Below are positions 1 to 5,835 of a stretch of DNA of 6,584 nucleotides, piece after piece. Each line of letters begins with the position of its first letter. Position 1 is the first letter of the stretch. A program made the translations under genes and the position numbers. Source of the stretch: an uncultured Bacilli bacterium (lineage in GTDB: Bacteria; Bacillota_I; Bacilli_A; RF39; UBA660); NCBI GenBank assembly GCA_948687865.1, contig CAPQQE010000006.1, positions 20,373 to 26,956 of the forward strand. The letters run 5' to 3'. The notes beneath the pieces are model-generated. The model was not told the DNA's origin. It worked only from the letters and a program-made list of their open reading frames with translations, and ran no database searches.

Positions 1-431
1 CTTGGATTATATATATCCTTTTTTTCGTTATCAATATTATATTTAATTGGTTGAATAGTTACTAATTCTCTTGTTTTTGGTATCTTATTATATATTGATC
101 CTTGAAGTGCATTAACCATATCATTACCAGTTATAACCTTTGATGAATTAGTTATAGTTGTAGAACCCTCATTAATCATATATTTAGCATCATACATTGG
201 AACATTTATTATTGCTTTATCAATAACAGTACCAAGATATATATTTATATCATCTAATGCACATTTTATTACTTCTTTTACTTTTTCTTCATCTACAACA
301 ACTCCTTTTTCTATTCCAGCAGAAGTCTTTTTAGTAGATGCTAGTACATTTAGTTTATTTTGAAAATATTCACAAACTACAATTTTAACGCTATTAGATC
401 CAATATCTATTGATGAAAATATCTTCTTCAT
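1..431 (-). CDS. ftsA: Cell division protein FtsA, N-terminal part (runs off the window)
   Basis: FtsA is an actin-like ATPase that anchors FtsZ filaments to the inner face of the membrane and helps recruit the divisome. Only the first 143 codons are present; the C-terminus lies beyond base 1. Visible residues: the actin-fold phosphate-1 loop IDIGSNSVKIVV (residues 8-19), the FtsA-type segment AGIEKGVVVDEEKV (about 39-52), and the start of the FtsA-specific 1C/SHS2 region with VPMYDAKYMINEGSTTI (about 76-92) and ITGNDMVNAL. The ATG at 431-429 is preceded by GAGGAG (about 444-438), so the start is well supported. It lies 61 nt downstream of divIB, in dcw order. I recognise it from these motifs and from context; MreB or DnaK would lack the AGIxKG and SHS2 segments. 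ftsZ would be expected next, outside the window. Confidence 0.9.
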   Translation of the reverse strand, partial: MKKIFSSIDIGSNSVKIVVCEYFQNKLNVLASTKKTSAGIEKGVVVDEEKVKEVIKCALDDINIYLGTVIDKAIINVPMYDAKYMINEGSTTITNSSKVITGNDMVNALQGSIYNKIPKTRELVTIQPIKYNIDNEKKDIYNP

Positions 432-456
432 AACTACTCTCCTCTATGTTATATAC

Positions 457-485
457 ATTATACTATAAAAGAGAGAAAAAAAAAA
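457..485 (-). promoter_or_regulatory. Candidate ftsA promoter with a T11 tract
   Basis: On the minus strand a perfect TATAAT (462-457) lies 25 nt upstream of the ftsA ATG. The position 17 nt further upstream (485-480) is inside a run of 11 T (486-476), so any -35 box is poor and there is no TG extension. The exact -10 in a 61-nt gap inside an otherwise tight operon suggests ftsA/ftsZ may have extra transcription of their own. In DNA this AT-rich a chance TATAAT is common, so this is only a candidate. Confidence 0.35.
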
Positions 486-492
486 AGAGATT

Positions 493-1167
493 TTATTCTT
501 TAGGAACAAAATAATTCCCATAATCCAGATATAGTATGCCATTTTTATCTCCTAGGGTTTTGGCTATCTGTAAATATGTATTTATATTATCGAATTTACT
601 CATTGTAATATATACATAATTCCCATCATTCATTGAAAATAAAAATCTCTCTTTATCAATATCATTAGGATCATATTTTATTTCTGAAATATTTTTTATG
701 GTATCACCGTTTATAATATTAAATTTCTCAATTAATTTATTATATATCTTTTTATCTTGTATATCACTTACTAAAACCGGTGAATATTTATAAAAAAAGT
801 CAATCTGTTCTCCATTTGATAATACTGATTTTTTCTTTGTATTATCATAAAACAATATTTTATTTTCATTTACTATTATTTTAAATTTTCCTAATATTGT
901 TTTCTTTAATTTTATATTTTTGATTAATTTATTATTTTTTATTTTAGAGTTTACACTATAATTAGTTGTAAGTAAATAAGATGGATAATCAGAAAGTTTA
1001 GTCATATTTAATATTTCAATATCTGAATAATACGTATTACCACTAATATAATATCCCTTAACCTTCATTTTACTTAAATAGAAAATTATTATTACTACTA
1101 GAAAAATAATTAAGAAGGCAATAAAAACTCTAAATATATTTAGTTTTTTCTTAGGTCTTTTTTTCAC
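493..1167 (-). CDS. divIB: Cell division protein DivIB/FtsQ
   Basis: DivIB (FtsQ) is a bitopic membrane protein that joins FtsL and DivIC in the divisome and helps activate septal peptidoglycan synthesis. The 224-residue product has a short, very basic cytoplasmic tail (KKRPKKK), one hydrophobic helix at about residues 11-31, then an extracellular POTRA-like start (VKGYYISGNTYYSDIEILNMTKL, about 36-58) and a beta domain. This is the FtsQ/DivIB layout. It is somewhat shorter than Bacillus DivIB (about 260 residues), with little tail after the beta domain. The start is GTG at 1167-1165, with GGGAG (1179-1175) seven bases upstream, inside the end of murB; the gap to the murB stop is 4 nt, so translation is probably coupled. 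Identification rests on topology, POTRA pattern and position between murB and ftsA, as sequence conservation in this family is low. Confidence 0.88.
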   Translation of the reverse strand: MKKRPKKKLNIFRVFIAFLIIFLVVIIIFYLSKMKVKGYYISGNTYYSDIEILNMTKLSDYPSYLLTTNYSVNSKIKNNKLIKNIKLKKTILGKFKIIVNENKILFYDNTKKKSVLSNGEQIDFFYKYSPVLVSDIQDKKIYNKLIEKFNIINGDTIKNISEIKYDPNDIDKERFLFSMNDGNYVYITMSKFDNINTYLQIAKTLGDKNGILYLDYGNYFVPKE

Positions 1168-1171
1168 TTTT

Positions 1172-2080
1172 TCACTCCCAATTTATAAATTCTTGTTCTG
1201 GTTTTAATTCTATATCATATTCATTTCTTACTTTTTTTTGTACATATTCTATTACACTTTTAATATCTTCACTAATCGCATTATCATAATTTATTATAAA
1301 ATTCGCATGTTTTTCTGATACCTTTGCCCCTCCAACACTGTATCCTTTTAATCCTAAATCCTCTATTAATTTACCTGATGGCGCTAATGATGGATTTCTA
1401 AAAACACTCCCAGCTGATGGATATTCTAGAGGTTGCGTTTCCATTCTTTTCATTCTTCTTTTATTCATTAATTCAATAATTTCATTTTTATCTTTATTTA
1501 TTAATTTTAATACTGCGCTTATTACTATATAATCTTTATTATCTTTAAGCATACTATATCTATATTTAAAATTTAAATCTTTATTATCTAATAATCTTAT
1601 ATTTAAGTCATTATCTATTATCTCTACAGTTTTTACAATATCGCTCATTTCCATATTATAAGCTCCTGCATTAGAATATATAGCTCCTCCTATAGTGGCA
1701 GGAATGCCTGATGCAAATTCAAGATTACCTAAATTATTATCTGCACATAAATTACATAACTTAATAATAGGATATCCTGCTTCAACATATACTTCATCTT
1801 TATTAATTTCTACATTATTTAAATTATTTAATTTTATAATTATTCCATAAAAATATTTTGACGAGAATAATACATTAGAACCATTACCTAATATAAAATA
1901 TTTAATATTATTATCTTTTATATATTTTAGCAACTGTAATAGTTTTTCTCTATTATTAGGAAATATAATTACTTTAGCAATACCACCTGCTTTATATGTT
2001 GTATATTTAGATAAACTTTCATCCTTAAATATTTTCCCAATATTCATTTTTTCAAGTTCTAAAATATAATCATTTATCAT
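1172..2080 (-). CDS. murB: UDP-N-acetylenolpyruvoylglucosamine reductase MurB
   Basis: MurB is the cytoplasmic FAD enzyme that reduces UDP-GlcNAc-enolpyruvate with NADPH to UDP-MurNAc, the second committed step of peptidoglycan precursor synthesis. The 302-residue length is usual for the short (type II) class found in Bacillus and Staphylococcus. Visible motifs: YTTYKAGG (26-33), FAD-binding GNGSNVLF (65-72), ASGIPATIGGAIYSNAGAY (123-141), YRYS with the substrate arginine R174, PSAGSVFRNP with the proton-donor serine S225, PSGKLIEDLGLKG (234-246) and the C-terminal EQEFI carrying the likely catalytic glutamate E295. The ATG at 2080-2078 has AAGGAAG (2094-2088) seven bases upstream. A second Met at residue 12 is possible but has less support. 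Its first 11 nt overlap the end of murG, indicating one operon and coupled translation. Confidence 0.98.
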   Translation of the reverse strand: MINDYILELEKMNIGKIFKDESLSKYTTYKAGGIAKVIIFPNNREKLLQLLKYIKDNNIKYFILGNGSNVLFSSKYFYGIIIKLNNLNNVEINKDEVYVEAGYPIIKLCNLCADNNLGNLEFASGIPATIGGAIYSNAGAYNMEMSDIVKTVEIIDNDLNIRLLDNKDLNFKYRYSMLKDNKDYIVISAVLKLINKDKNEIIELMNKRRMKRMETQPLEYPSAGSVFRNPSLAPSGKLIEDLGLKGYSVGGAKVSEKHANFIINYDNAISEDIKSVIEYVQKKVRNEYDIELKPEQEFINWE

Positions 2081-3143
2081 TAATTAACTTCCTTATCTCA
2101 TTATATATTAATGTTGAACTATTCTTTTTGCCAATATTTTCTAAACTATCTTTCATTTCTAAACGTTTATTTGGATTATTAATTAAATTATTTATATTCT
2201 TAATCAAAATCTCACTTGTAAAATCTTTTTCTTCAAGTAATATAGATGCACCTTTATTAACTAAATACATAGCATTTTTATATTGATGATTCTCAGTAAC
2301 ATATGGACTTGGAACTAATATTGATGGAGTTTTTGTAACCATTATCTCACTAAGTGTAGTTGCGCCTGCTCTTGTTACTATTACATAAGTTACTTTCATT
2401 AATCTTGATAAATCATCTATATATGGAAAGACAAAAACATTTTTATTTTTTTCCAATTTTTCAAATTCTGAATAATAATCTTTTCCTGTTACTATTACTA
2501 CTTCATATTTATTATCAAACTTAGTTAATGTGTCTTTTAAAACTTCATTAATTGTTGATGAACCAAGTGATCCCATTACTATTAGAACTAATTTTTTAGA
2601 TTTACTTAAGCCAAAGTCCACTTTGTTATATGGTACTTTTTTTATTATATTTTCACTCATTGGATTACCAGTATAAACGCAATTTACATCATTGATTTTC
2701 ATATTTTCAAATGATGTACATAGTGTATCTGTATACTTTAAAAGTATTTTATTAGATAAACCCATAATACTGTTTTGTTCATGAACTAATGTTTTATATC
2801 CACTTTTTTTAGCAGCTAGTATTACTGGAGCTGTTACATAACCACCAACACCAATTACTATATCAGGATTGAATTCTAATATTTTCTTCTTACATATTTT
2901 TATTGACTTTAAAAAATTATATATTGATGAAATATTTTTTAAAGATAAACTTCTTTTTAACCCAAATACTTTTATTCCAAAATATGGTATACCTTTTTGA
3001 GGTATAATATCTTTTTCCATCCTAGTTGTTGTACCAATATATAAAAACTCACTATCTTTTTCATTTTCTTTTATTTTATCTATAATCGCAAGTGCTGGAT
3101 ATATATGACCTCCAGATCCACCTGCTGATATTATTACTCTCAT
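2070..3143 (-). CDS. murG: UDP-GlcNAc:lipid I N-acetylglucosaminyltransferase MurG
   Basis: MurG is a peripheral membrane GT-B (family GT28) glycosyltransferase on the cytoplasmic face that adds GlcNAc to lipid I to make lipid II. The 357-residue product is normal in length. Visible motifs: N-terminal glycine loop AGGSGGHIYPALAI (7-20, with H13), GVGGYVTAPV (98-107), HEQNSIMGLSNK (121-132), TGNPM (158-162), the second glycine loop GSLGSSTIN (191-199), FPYIDDLSRLM (239-249), the UDP-GlcNAc site RAGATTLSEI (258-267, ribose-binding glutamate E266), and PSPYVTENHQYKNA (278-291). ATG at 3143-3141 has AGGTGA (3156-3151) seven bases upstream. It is the first gene of the cluster after the thrS terminator and has its own candidate promoter. 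The preceding genes of the Bacillus order (murD, ftsW/spoVE) are absent here, as thrS lies immediately upstream. Confidence 0.98.
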   Translation of the reverse strand: MRVIISAGGSGGHIYPALAIIDKIKENEKDSEFLYIGTTTRMEKDIIPQKGIPYFGIKVFGLKRSLSLKNISSIYNFLKSIKICKKKILEFNPDIVIGVGGYVTAPVILAAKKSGYKTLVHEQNSIMGLSNKILLKYTDTLCTSFENMKINDVNCVYTGNPMSENIIKKVPYNKVDFGLSKSKKLVLIVMGSLGSSTINEVLKDTLTKFDNKYEVVIVTGKDYYSEFEKLEKNKNVFVFPYIDDLSRLMKVTYVIVTRAGATTLSEIMVTKTPSILVPSPYVTENHQYKNAMYLVNKGASILLEEKDFTSEILIKNINNLINNPNKRLEMKDSLENIGKKNSSTLIYNEIRKLINDK

Positions 3144-3162
3144 TTATTTATCACCTATAATA

Positions 3163-3171
3163 ATTATATCA
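3163..3171 (-). promoter_or_regulatory. Extended -10 promoter for the murG-murB-divIB operon
   Basis: The minus strand reads TGATATAAT here: a perfect TATAAT (3168-3163) with the TGn extension that lets sigma-A promoters work without a good -35. No strong TTGACA match sits 16-18 nt upstream; the best partial match is TTAAAT with a 15-nt spacer. It lies just after the thrS terminator and about 20 nt before the murG ATG, which is where the operon promoter should be. Confidence 0.6.
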
Positions 3172-3194
3172 TATAAAGATATAATTTAACACTG

Positions 3195-3222
3195 AAAAAA
3201 ATGAATACAATTATTCATTTTT
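3195..3222 (-). terminator. AT-rich intrinsic terminator after thrS
   Basis: An 11-bp perfect inverted repeat, AAAAATGAATA (3197-3207) and TATTCATTTTT (3212-3222), with a 4-nt loop. On the minus strand it begins 14 nt after the thrS stop and its 3' arm runs into seven T in a row. The stem holds only two G-C pairs counting both arms, so it is weak by usual standards, but its place between thrS and the murG promoter fits an intrinsic terminator. Confidence 0.7.
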
Positions 3223-3236
3223 CATTTAACATGTTA

Positions 3237-4988
3237 TTATCTATATTCTTTTATATCATTTGTTAATAATGTTATAAAATCCTCTATCTTTAATGTTATA
3301 GTTTCTTCTGATCCGTGTCTTCTATATGAAATATTTCCGTTTTCTTTTTCTTTATCTCCTAATATTATAGTAAGTGGTATTTTTTTAATATTAGATTCTC
3401 TTAATTTATAACCTAATTTTTCTTCTCTATCATCTATATTAGTTCTGATTTGATTATCTATTAATATATTATTAACTTCTTTAGCGTATCTTAAATGATA
3501 TTCATTATTAACTGGAATAATATTTACTTGTACTGGTGAAAGCCATACTGGAAGTATTCCTTTTGTTTCTTCTAGGTAATATGCTATAAATCTATCTATT
3601 GATCCAAATACTGCTCTATGAAGTACAACAGGAGTTTTTTTACTACCATCTCTATCTATATATGATAAATTAAATTTCATTGGAAGGCAAAAATCTATCT
3701 GACAAGTTGAAATTGTTATTTCATTTCCAACTGCTGGTTTTACTTGAACATCTAGTTTTGGGCCATAAAATGCTGCTTCACCTGTTTTCTCAACGTAAGG
3801 AACATCAATATCTTTCATAACATCTCTAAGCATATTTTCAGCTTTATCCCACATTTCATCATCTTGATAATACTTTTCTGTATCATTTTTATCTCTTAGA
3901 GATAATTCAAATCTATAGTTAGTTATATTTAATTCTTTATAACACTCAAGTATTAAATCTACAACAGTTTTAAATTCTGATTTAACTTGATCTAGAGTGC
4001 AAAATAAATGTGCATCATTTTGACAAAAAGTTCTTGCTCTTTCAATACCTTTTAGGGCGCCACTTGCCTCATATCTACAATCTCTTGCAATCTCACCTAT
4101 TCTAATTGGTAAATCTTTATATGAATGAATGCCATTTGAATATATAACCATATGATGTGGACAATTCATTGGACGAAGTACAAATTCTTCACCTTCAATT
4201 TCCATGATAGGAAACATATCATCTTTATAATGTTCTAGGTGTCCACTCGTTTTATATAATTCAACATTACCAAGTGGTGGAGTTAAAACATGTTTATATC
4301 CTAACTTTTTTTCTTTTTTCTTTATATAGTTTTCTAAAACTTCCCATAACACATATCCATTTGGTAAATACATAGGAAGACCCTTGCCAACTAATTCAGA
4401 CATCATAAATAAATTTTGCTCTTTACCTATCTTTCTATGATCTCTTAGTTTTGCTTCTTCAAGTTCTTTTAAATAACTTTCTAGATCTTCTTCATTTTCA
4501 AAGCATACTCCATATATTCTTTGAAGCATTTTATTTTTTGAATCACCTTTATAATATGCTCCTGATACTTTAGTTAATTTAAAATATTTCATAGATTTAG
4601 TTGTAGGCATATGAGGACCTCTACATAAATCAACAAATTCATCTTGTTTGTATGCGCTTATTATTTCATCATCACTCATATTTTCAATTAAATCAACTTT
4701 ATATGGATCATCCTTAAACATATCAAGTGCATCACTCTTAGATAATTCTAATCTAGTGATTCTTTTATCACTCTTTGATATTTTTTTCATTTCTTTTTCT
4801 ATTTTTTCTAACTCTTCCTCTTTTACTACTTCATCACCTAAATCTATATCATAATAAAATCCATCTTCTATTACAGGGCCAACCCAAAATTTAGCATCTT
4901 TATAAAGTCTCTTAACAGCATGCGCAAGTAAATGTGCACAACTATGGTTTAATACATTTAAATTTTCATTTTCTTTAATATTTATCAT
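3237..4988 (-). CDS. thrS: Threonyl-tRNA synthetase (without TGS domain)
   Basis: This class II synthetase charges tRNA-Thr with threonine and edits mischarged Ser-tRNA-Thr, in the cytoplasm. From the chosen start it is 583 residues. The editing domain has HSCAHLLAH (H15, H19), GPVIEDGFYYD (37-47) and DLCRGPHMPTT (C122, H126). The catalytic core has RPMNCPHHM (272-280, zinc ligand C276), motif 2 IARDCRYEASGALKGIERARTFCQNDAH (300-327, R305, zinc ligand H327) and motif 3 LHRAVFGSIDRF (456-467, zinc ligand H457). The anticodon-binding domain follows (about 485-583). The N-terminal TGS domain (about 60 residues) of the usual 640-residue enzyme is absent. The ATG at 4988-4986 is chosen because AGGAGG (5001-4996) sits seven bases upstream and the editing domain starts at once; the frame is open for 19 more codons but they lie in the T-box terminator. 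Controlled by the T-box leader upstream. Confidence 0.98.
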   Translation of the reverse strand: MINIKENENLNVLNHSCAHLLAHAVKRLYKDAKFWVGPVIEDGFYYDIDLGDEVVKEEELEKIEKEMKKISKSDKRITRLELSKSDALDMFKDDPYKVDLIENMSDDEIISAYKQDEFVDLCRGPHMPTTKSMKYFKLTKVSGAYYKGDSKNKMLQRIYGVCFENEEDLESYLKELEEAKLRDHRKIGKEQNLFMMSELVGKGLPMYLPNGYVLWEVLENYIKKKEKKLGYKHVLTPPLGNVELYKTSGHLEHYKDDMFPIMEIEGEEFVLRPMNCPHHMVIYSNGIHSYKDLPIRIGEIARDCRYEASGALKGIERARTFCQNDAHLFCTLDQVKSEFKTVVDLILECYKELNITNYRFELSLRDKNDTEKYYQDDEMWDKAENMLRDVMKDIDVPYVEKTGEAAFYGPKLDVQVKPAVGNEITISTCQIDFCLPMKFNLSYIDRDGSKKTPVVLHRAVFGSIDRFIAYYLEETKGILPVWLSPVQVNIIPVNNEYHLRYAKEVNNILIDNQIRTNIDDREEKLGYKLRESNIKKIPLTIILGDKEKENGNISYRRHGSEETITLKIEDFITLLTNDIKEYR

Positions 4989-5001
4989 TGTTTTTCCTCC
5001 T

Positions 5002-5058
5002 AAAATATAAAAAGAATGGTATATATCTAAGGAGTGCATAAGCACGGTACCATCCTTT
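5002..5058 (-). terminator. Regulated terminator of the T-box leader
   Basis: AAAGGATGGTA (5058-5048) can pair with TACCATTCTTT (5021-5011) over 11 bp with one G-U pair, enclosing the GTGC/GCAC hairpin. The pairing runs into TTTTT (5013-5009) and, after ATA, TTTT (5005-5002). The left arm uses the same bases as antiterminator strand AAGGA and most of the UGGUACC bulge, so the two folds exclude each other. This is the expected off state when tRNA-Thr is charged. Confidence 0.85.
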
Positions 5059-5078
5059 ATTTAACTTAATTTAGATAA

Positions 5079-5106
5079 CGGCTATTAACCGGTAGCTATT
5101 AACCAC
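5079..5106 (-). repeat. Two adjacent hairpins with identical UAAUA loops
   Basis: The 10-base GGTTAATAGC occurs twice, at 5104-5095 and 5090-5081. Each copy forms the loop side of a small hairpin: GTGGT-TAATA-GCTAC (5106-5092, two G-U pairs) and CGGT-TAATA-GCCG (5091-5079, one G-U pair). The hairpins abut with no spacer. They sit between Stem I and the antiterminator, where Stem II and Stem III of a T-box are found, so they probably take those places in a short form. Confidence 0.6.
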
Positions 5107-5214
5107 TCAAAAGAAGTAGTAATTATTTAATATATTTATTAGGTTCCCACCATACCTAATTCTCTTTGAAATATTAATTAAATAATCTTGTCTTCTTTAT
5201 AGATTTACAAATAA

Positions 5215-5243
5215 ATAATATCACATATTAAAACCATTGTAAA
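5215..5243 (-). promoter_or_regulatory. Promoter of the thrS T-box transcript
   Basis: On the minus strand TTTACA (5243-5238), a 17-nt spacer and TATTAT (5220-5215), with TG one base before the -10 (TGA-TATTAT): a good sigma-A promoter with an extended -10. Transcription should start near 5208, about 10 nt before the base of Stem I. It begins 7 nt after the end of the RNB gene. I see no terminator hairpin between them, so RNB transcripts probably read into the T-box terminator. Confidence 0.8.
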
Positions 5244-5250
5244 TATCTAT

Positions 5251-5835
5251 TTAATGTTTTCTATTTAGTATGTTAACCTGGGTATCTAAGTATGAAAGAA
5301 CTAAGTTTTTATCTTTATTAATATCAGTATTAAAAAAGAACTCATGAAGTAAAAATTGACATAATGCTGATGATCTATCATATAAAGGCGATGTTGATTT
5401 TGAATAATGATCATAATTATTAAATCCAGATTCATAACAGTCTGCCCTTGTAGAATAATAGTTATTTCGCTCACTACCACATAAATATATTCCAGGGATA
5501 TTATATTTATTAAAATATTCGCTAATTATACACCCATACAATATCATATATTTTTTAACTAGTGAATGTCCTATATTTTCAATAGTTGGATATTCATAAA
5601 AATTTTTATTGCGTATTACAGTATATAATTCTGATAAATTTAATATAGTTTGTCTTAAGTCTTCATTAACATTATCCTGCATAATTATCTTTGATATATC
5701 ACCATAGACTAAGTTTTTTGATACTTCTAATCTAGTCTTTAAAAGTCTATAATCAATAATAATTCCGTTTGAATCTATCTCAATAAATAAACTAACTGCA
5801 TTTCTGCTTACCTGTTCTATTAATGAAGCACGCAT
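5251..5835 (-). CDS. RNB-type exoribonuclease, C-terminal fragment
   Basis: This 194-residue frame matches the second half of the RNase II/R catalytic (RNB) domain: SLIEQVSRNAVSLFIEIDSNGIIIDYRLLKT (4-34) corresponds to the CSLNPxxDRxAxS-xxxEID-xxG-xIxDY segment, and YYST-x-GF-Y-HYSKSTSP (126-150) corresponds to the segment ending HFTSPIRRYxDL. After TSP (148-150) it reads LYDRSSALCQ: the arginine expected right after TSPI, important for catalysis in RNase II, is Tyr, and the conserved Asp is missing. It ends near the end of the RNB domain with no S1 RNA-binding domain. The ATG at 5835 has only a weak GGA upstream (5847-5845) and the frame is open back to a stop at 5880-5878, so it is probably not a true start. 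It overlaps the upstream RNB fragment by 16 nt in a -1 frame; together they look like one broken gene. A natural two-part protein is less likely. Confidence 0.7.
   Translation of the reverse strand: MRASLIEQVSRNAVSLFIEIDSNGIIIDYRLLKTRLEVSKNLVYGDISKIIMQDNVNEDLRQTILNLSELYTVIRNKNFYEYPTIENIGHSLVKKYMILYGCIISEYFNKYNIPGIYLCGSERNNYYSTRADCYESGFNNYDHYSKSTSPLYDRSSALCQFLLHEFFFNTDINKDKNLVLSYLDTQVNILNRKH

Larger units (their letters stand above)
5002..5208 (-). ncRNA. Threonine T-box leader of thrS
   Basis: This leader binds uncharged tRNA-Thr and then allows transcription into thrS. Stem I: base AAAGAAG (5198-5192) with CTTCTTT (5116-5110); specifier loop ACAAG (5191-5187) opposite TACTA (5121-5117), giving the Thr codon ACU at 5120-5118 followed by the usual purine; upper helix ATTATTTAAT (5186-5177) with ATTAAATAAT (5131-5122); then the conserved AGAGA bulge and a distal loop ATGGTGGGA (5153-5145) closed by ATTAGGT/ACCTAAT. 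The 3' end has the antiterminator: AAGGA (5057-5053) with TCCTT (5033-5029), the 7-nt T-box bulge UGGUACC (5052-5046), and GTGC (5045-5042) with GCAC (5037-5034) around a TTAT loop. UGGU would pair with ACCA, predicting a tRNA-Thr discriminator base A. The 5' end is inferred from the promoter. Confidence 0.95.

Noticed and set aside
432..520. T-run after divIB as an intrinsic terminator
   Set aside because: The T11 run is not directly preceded by a stem: GGGAA/TTCCT in the end of divIB is 5 bp with a wobble pair and about 16 nt away.
4648..4854. Plus-strand open frame of 68 codons
   Set aside because: It lies wholly inside thrS on the opposite strand; the Ser/Ile/Leu-rich product is what the reverse complement of Asp/Lys/Glu-rich codons gives, and it has no ribosome binding site or recognisable domain.
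4989..5045. Upstream start for thrS adding 19 residues
   Set aside because: This stretch forms the T-box antiterminator and terminator arms. The ATG at 4988 has AGGAGG at the right spacing and leads straight into the editing domain.
5118..5121. Specifier read as UAC (tyrosine) instead of ACU (threonine)
   Set aside because: Shifting by one base gives UAC, but ACU is followed by the usual purine and matches the downstream gene thrS.
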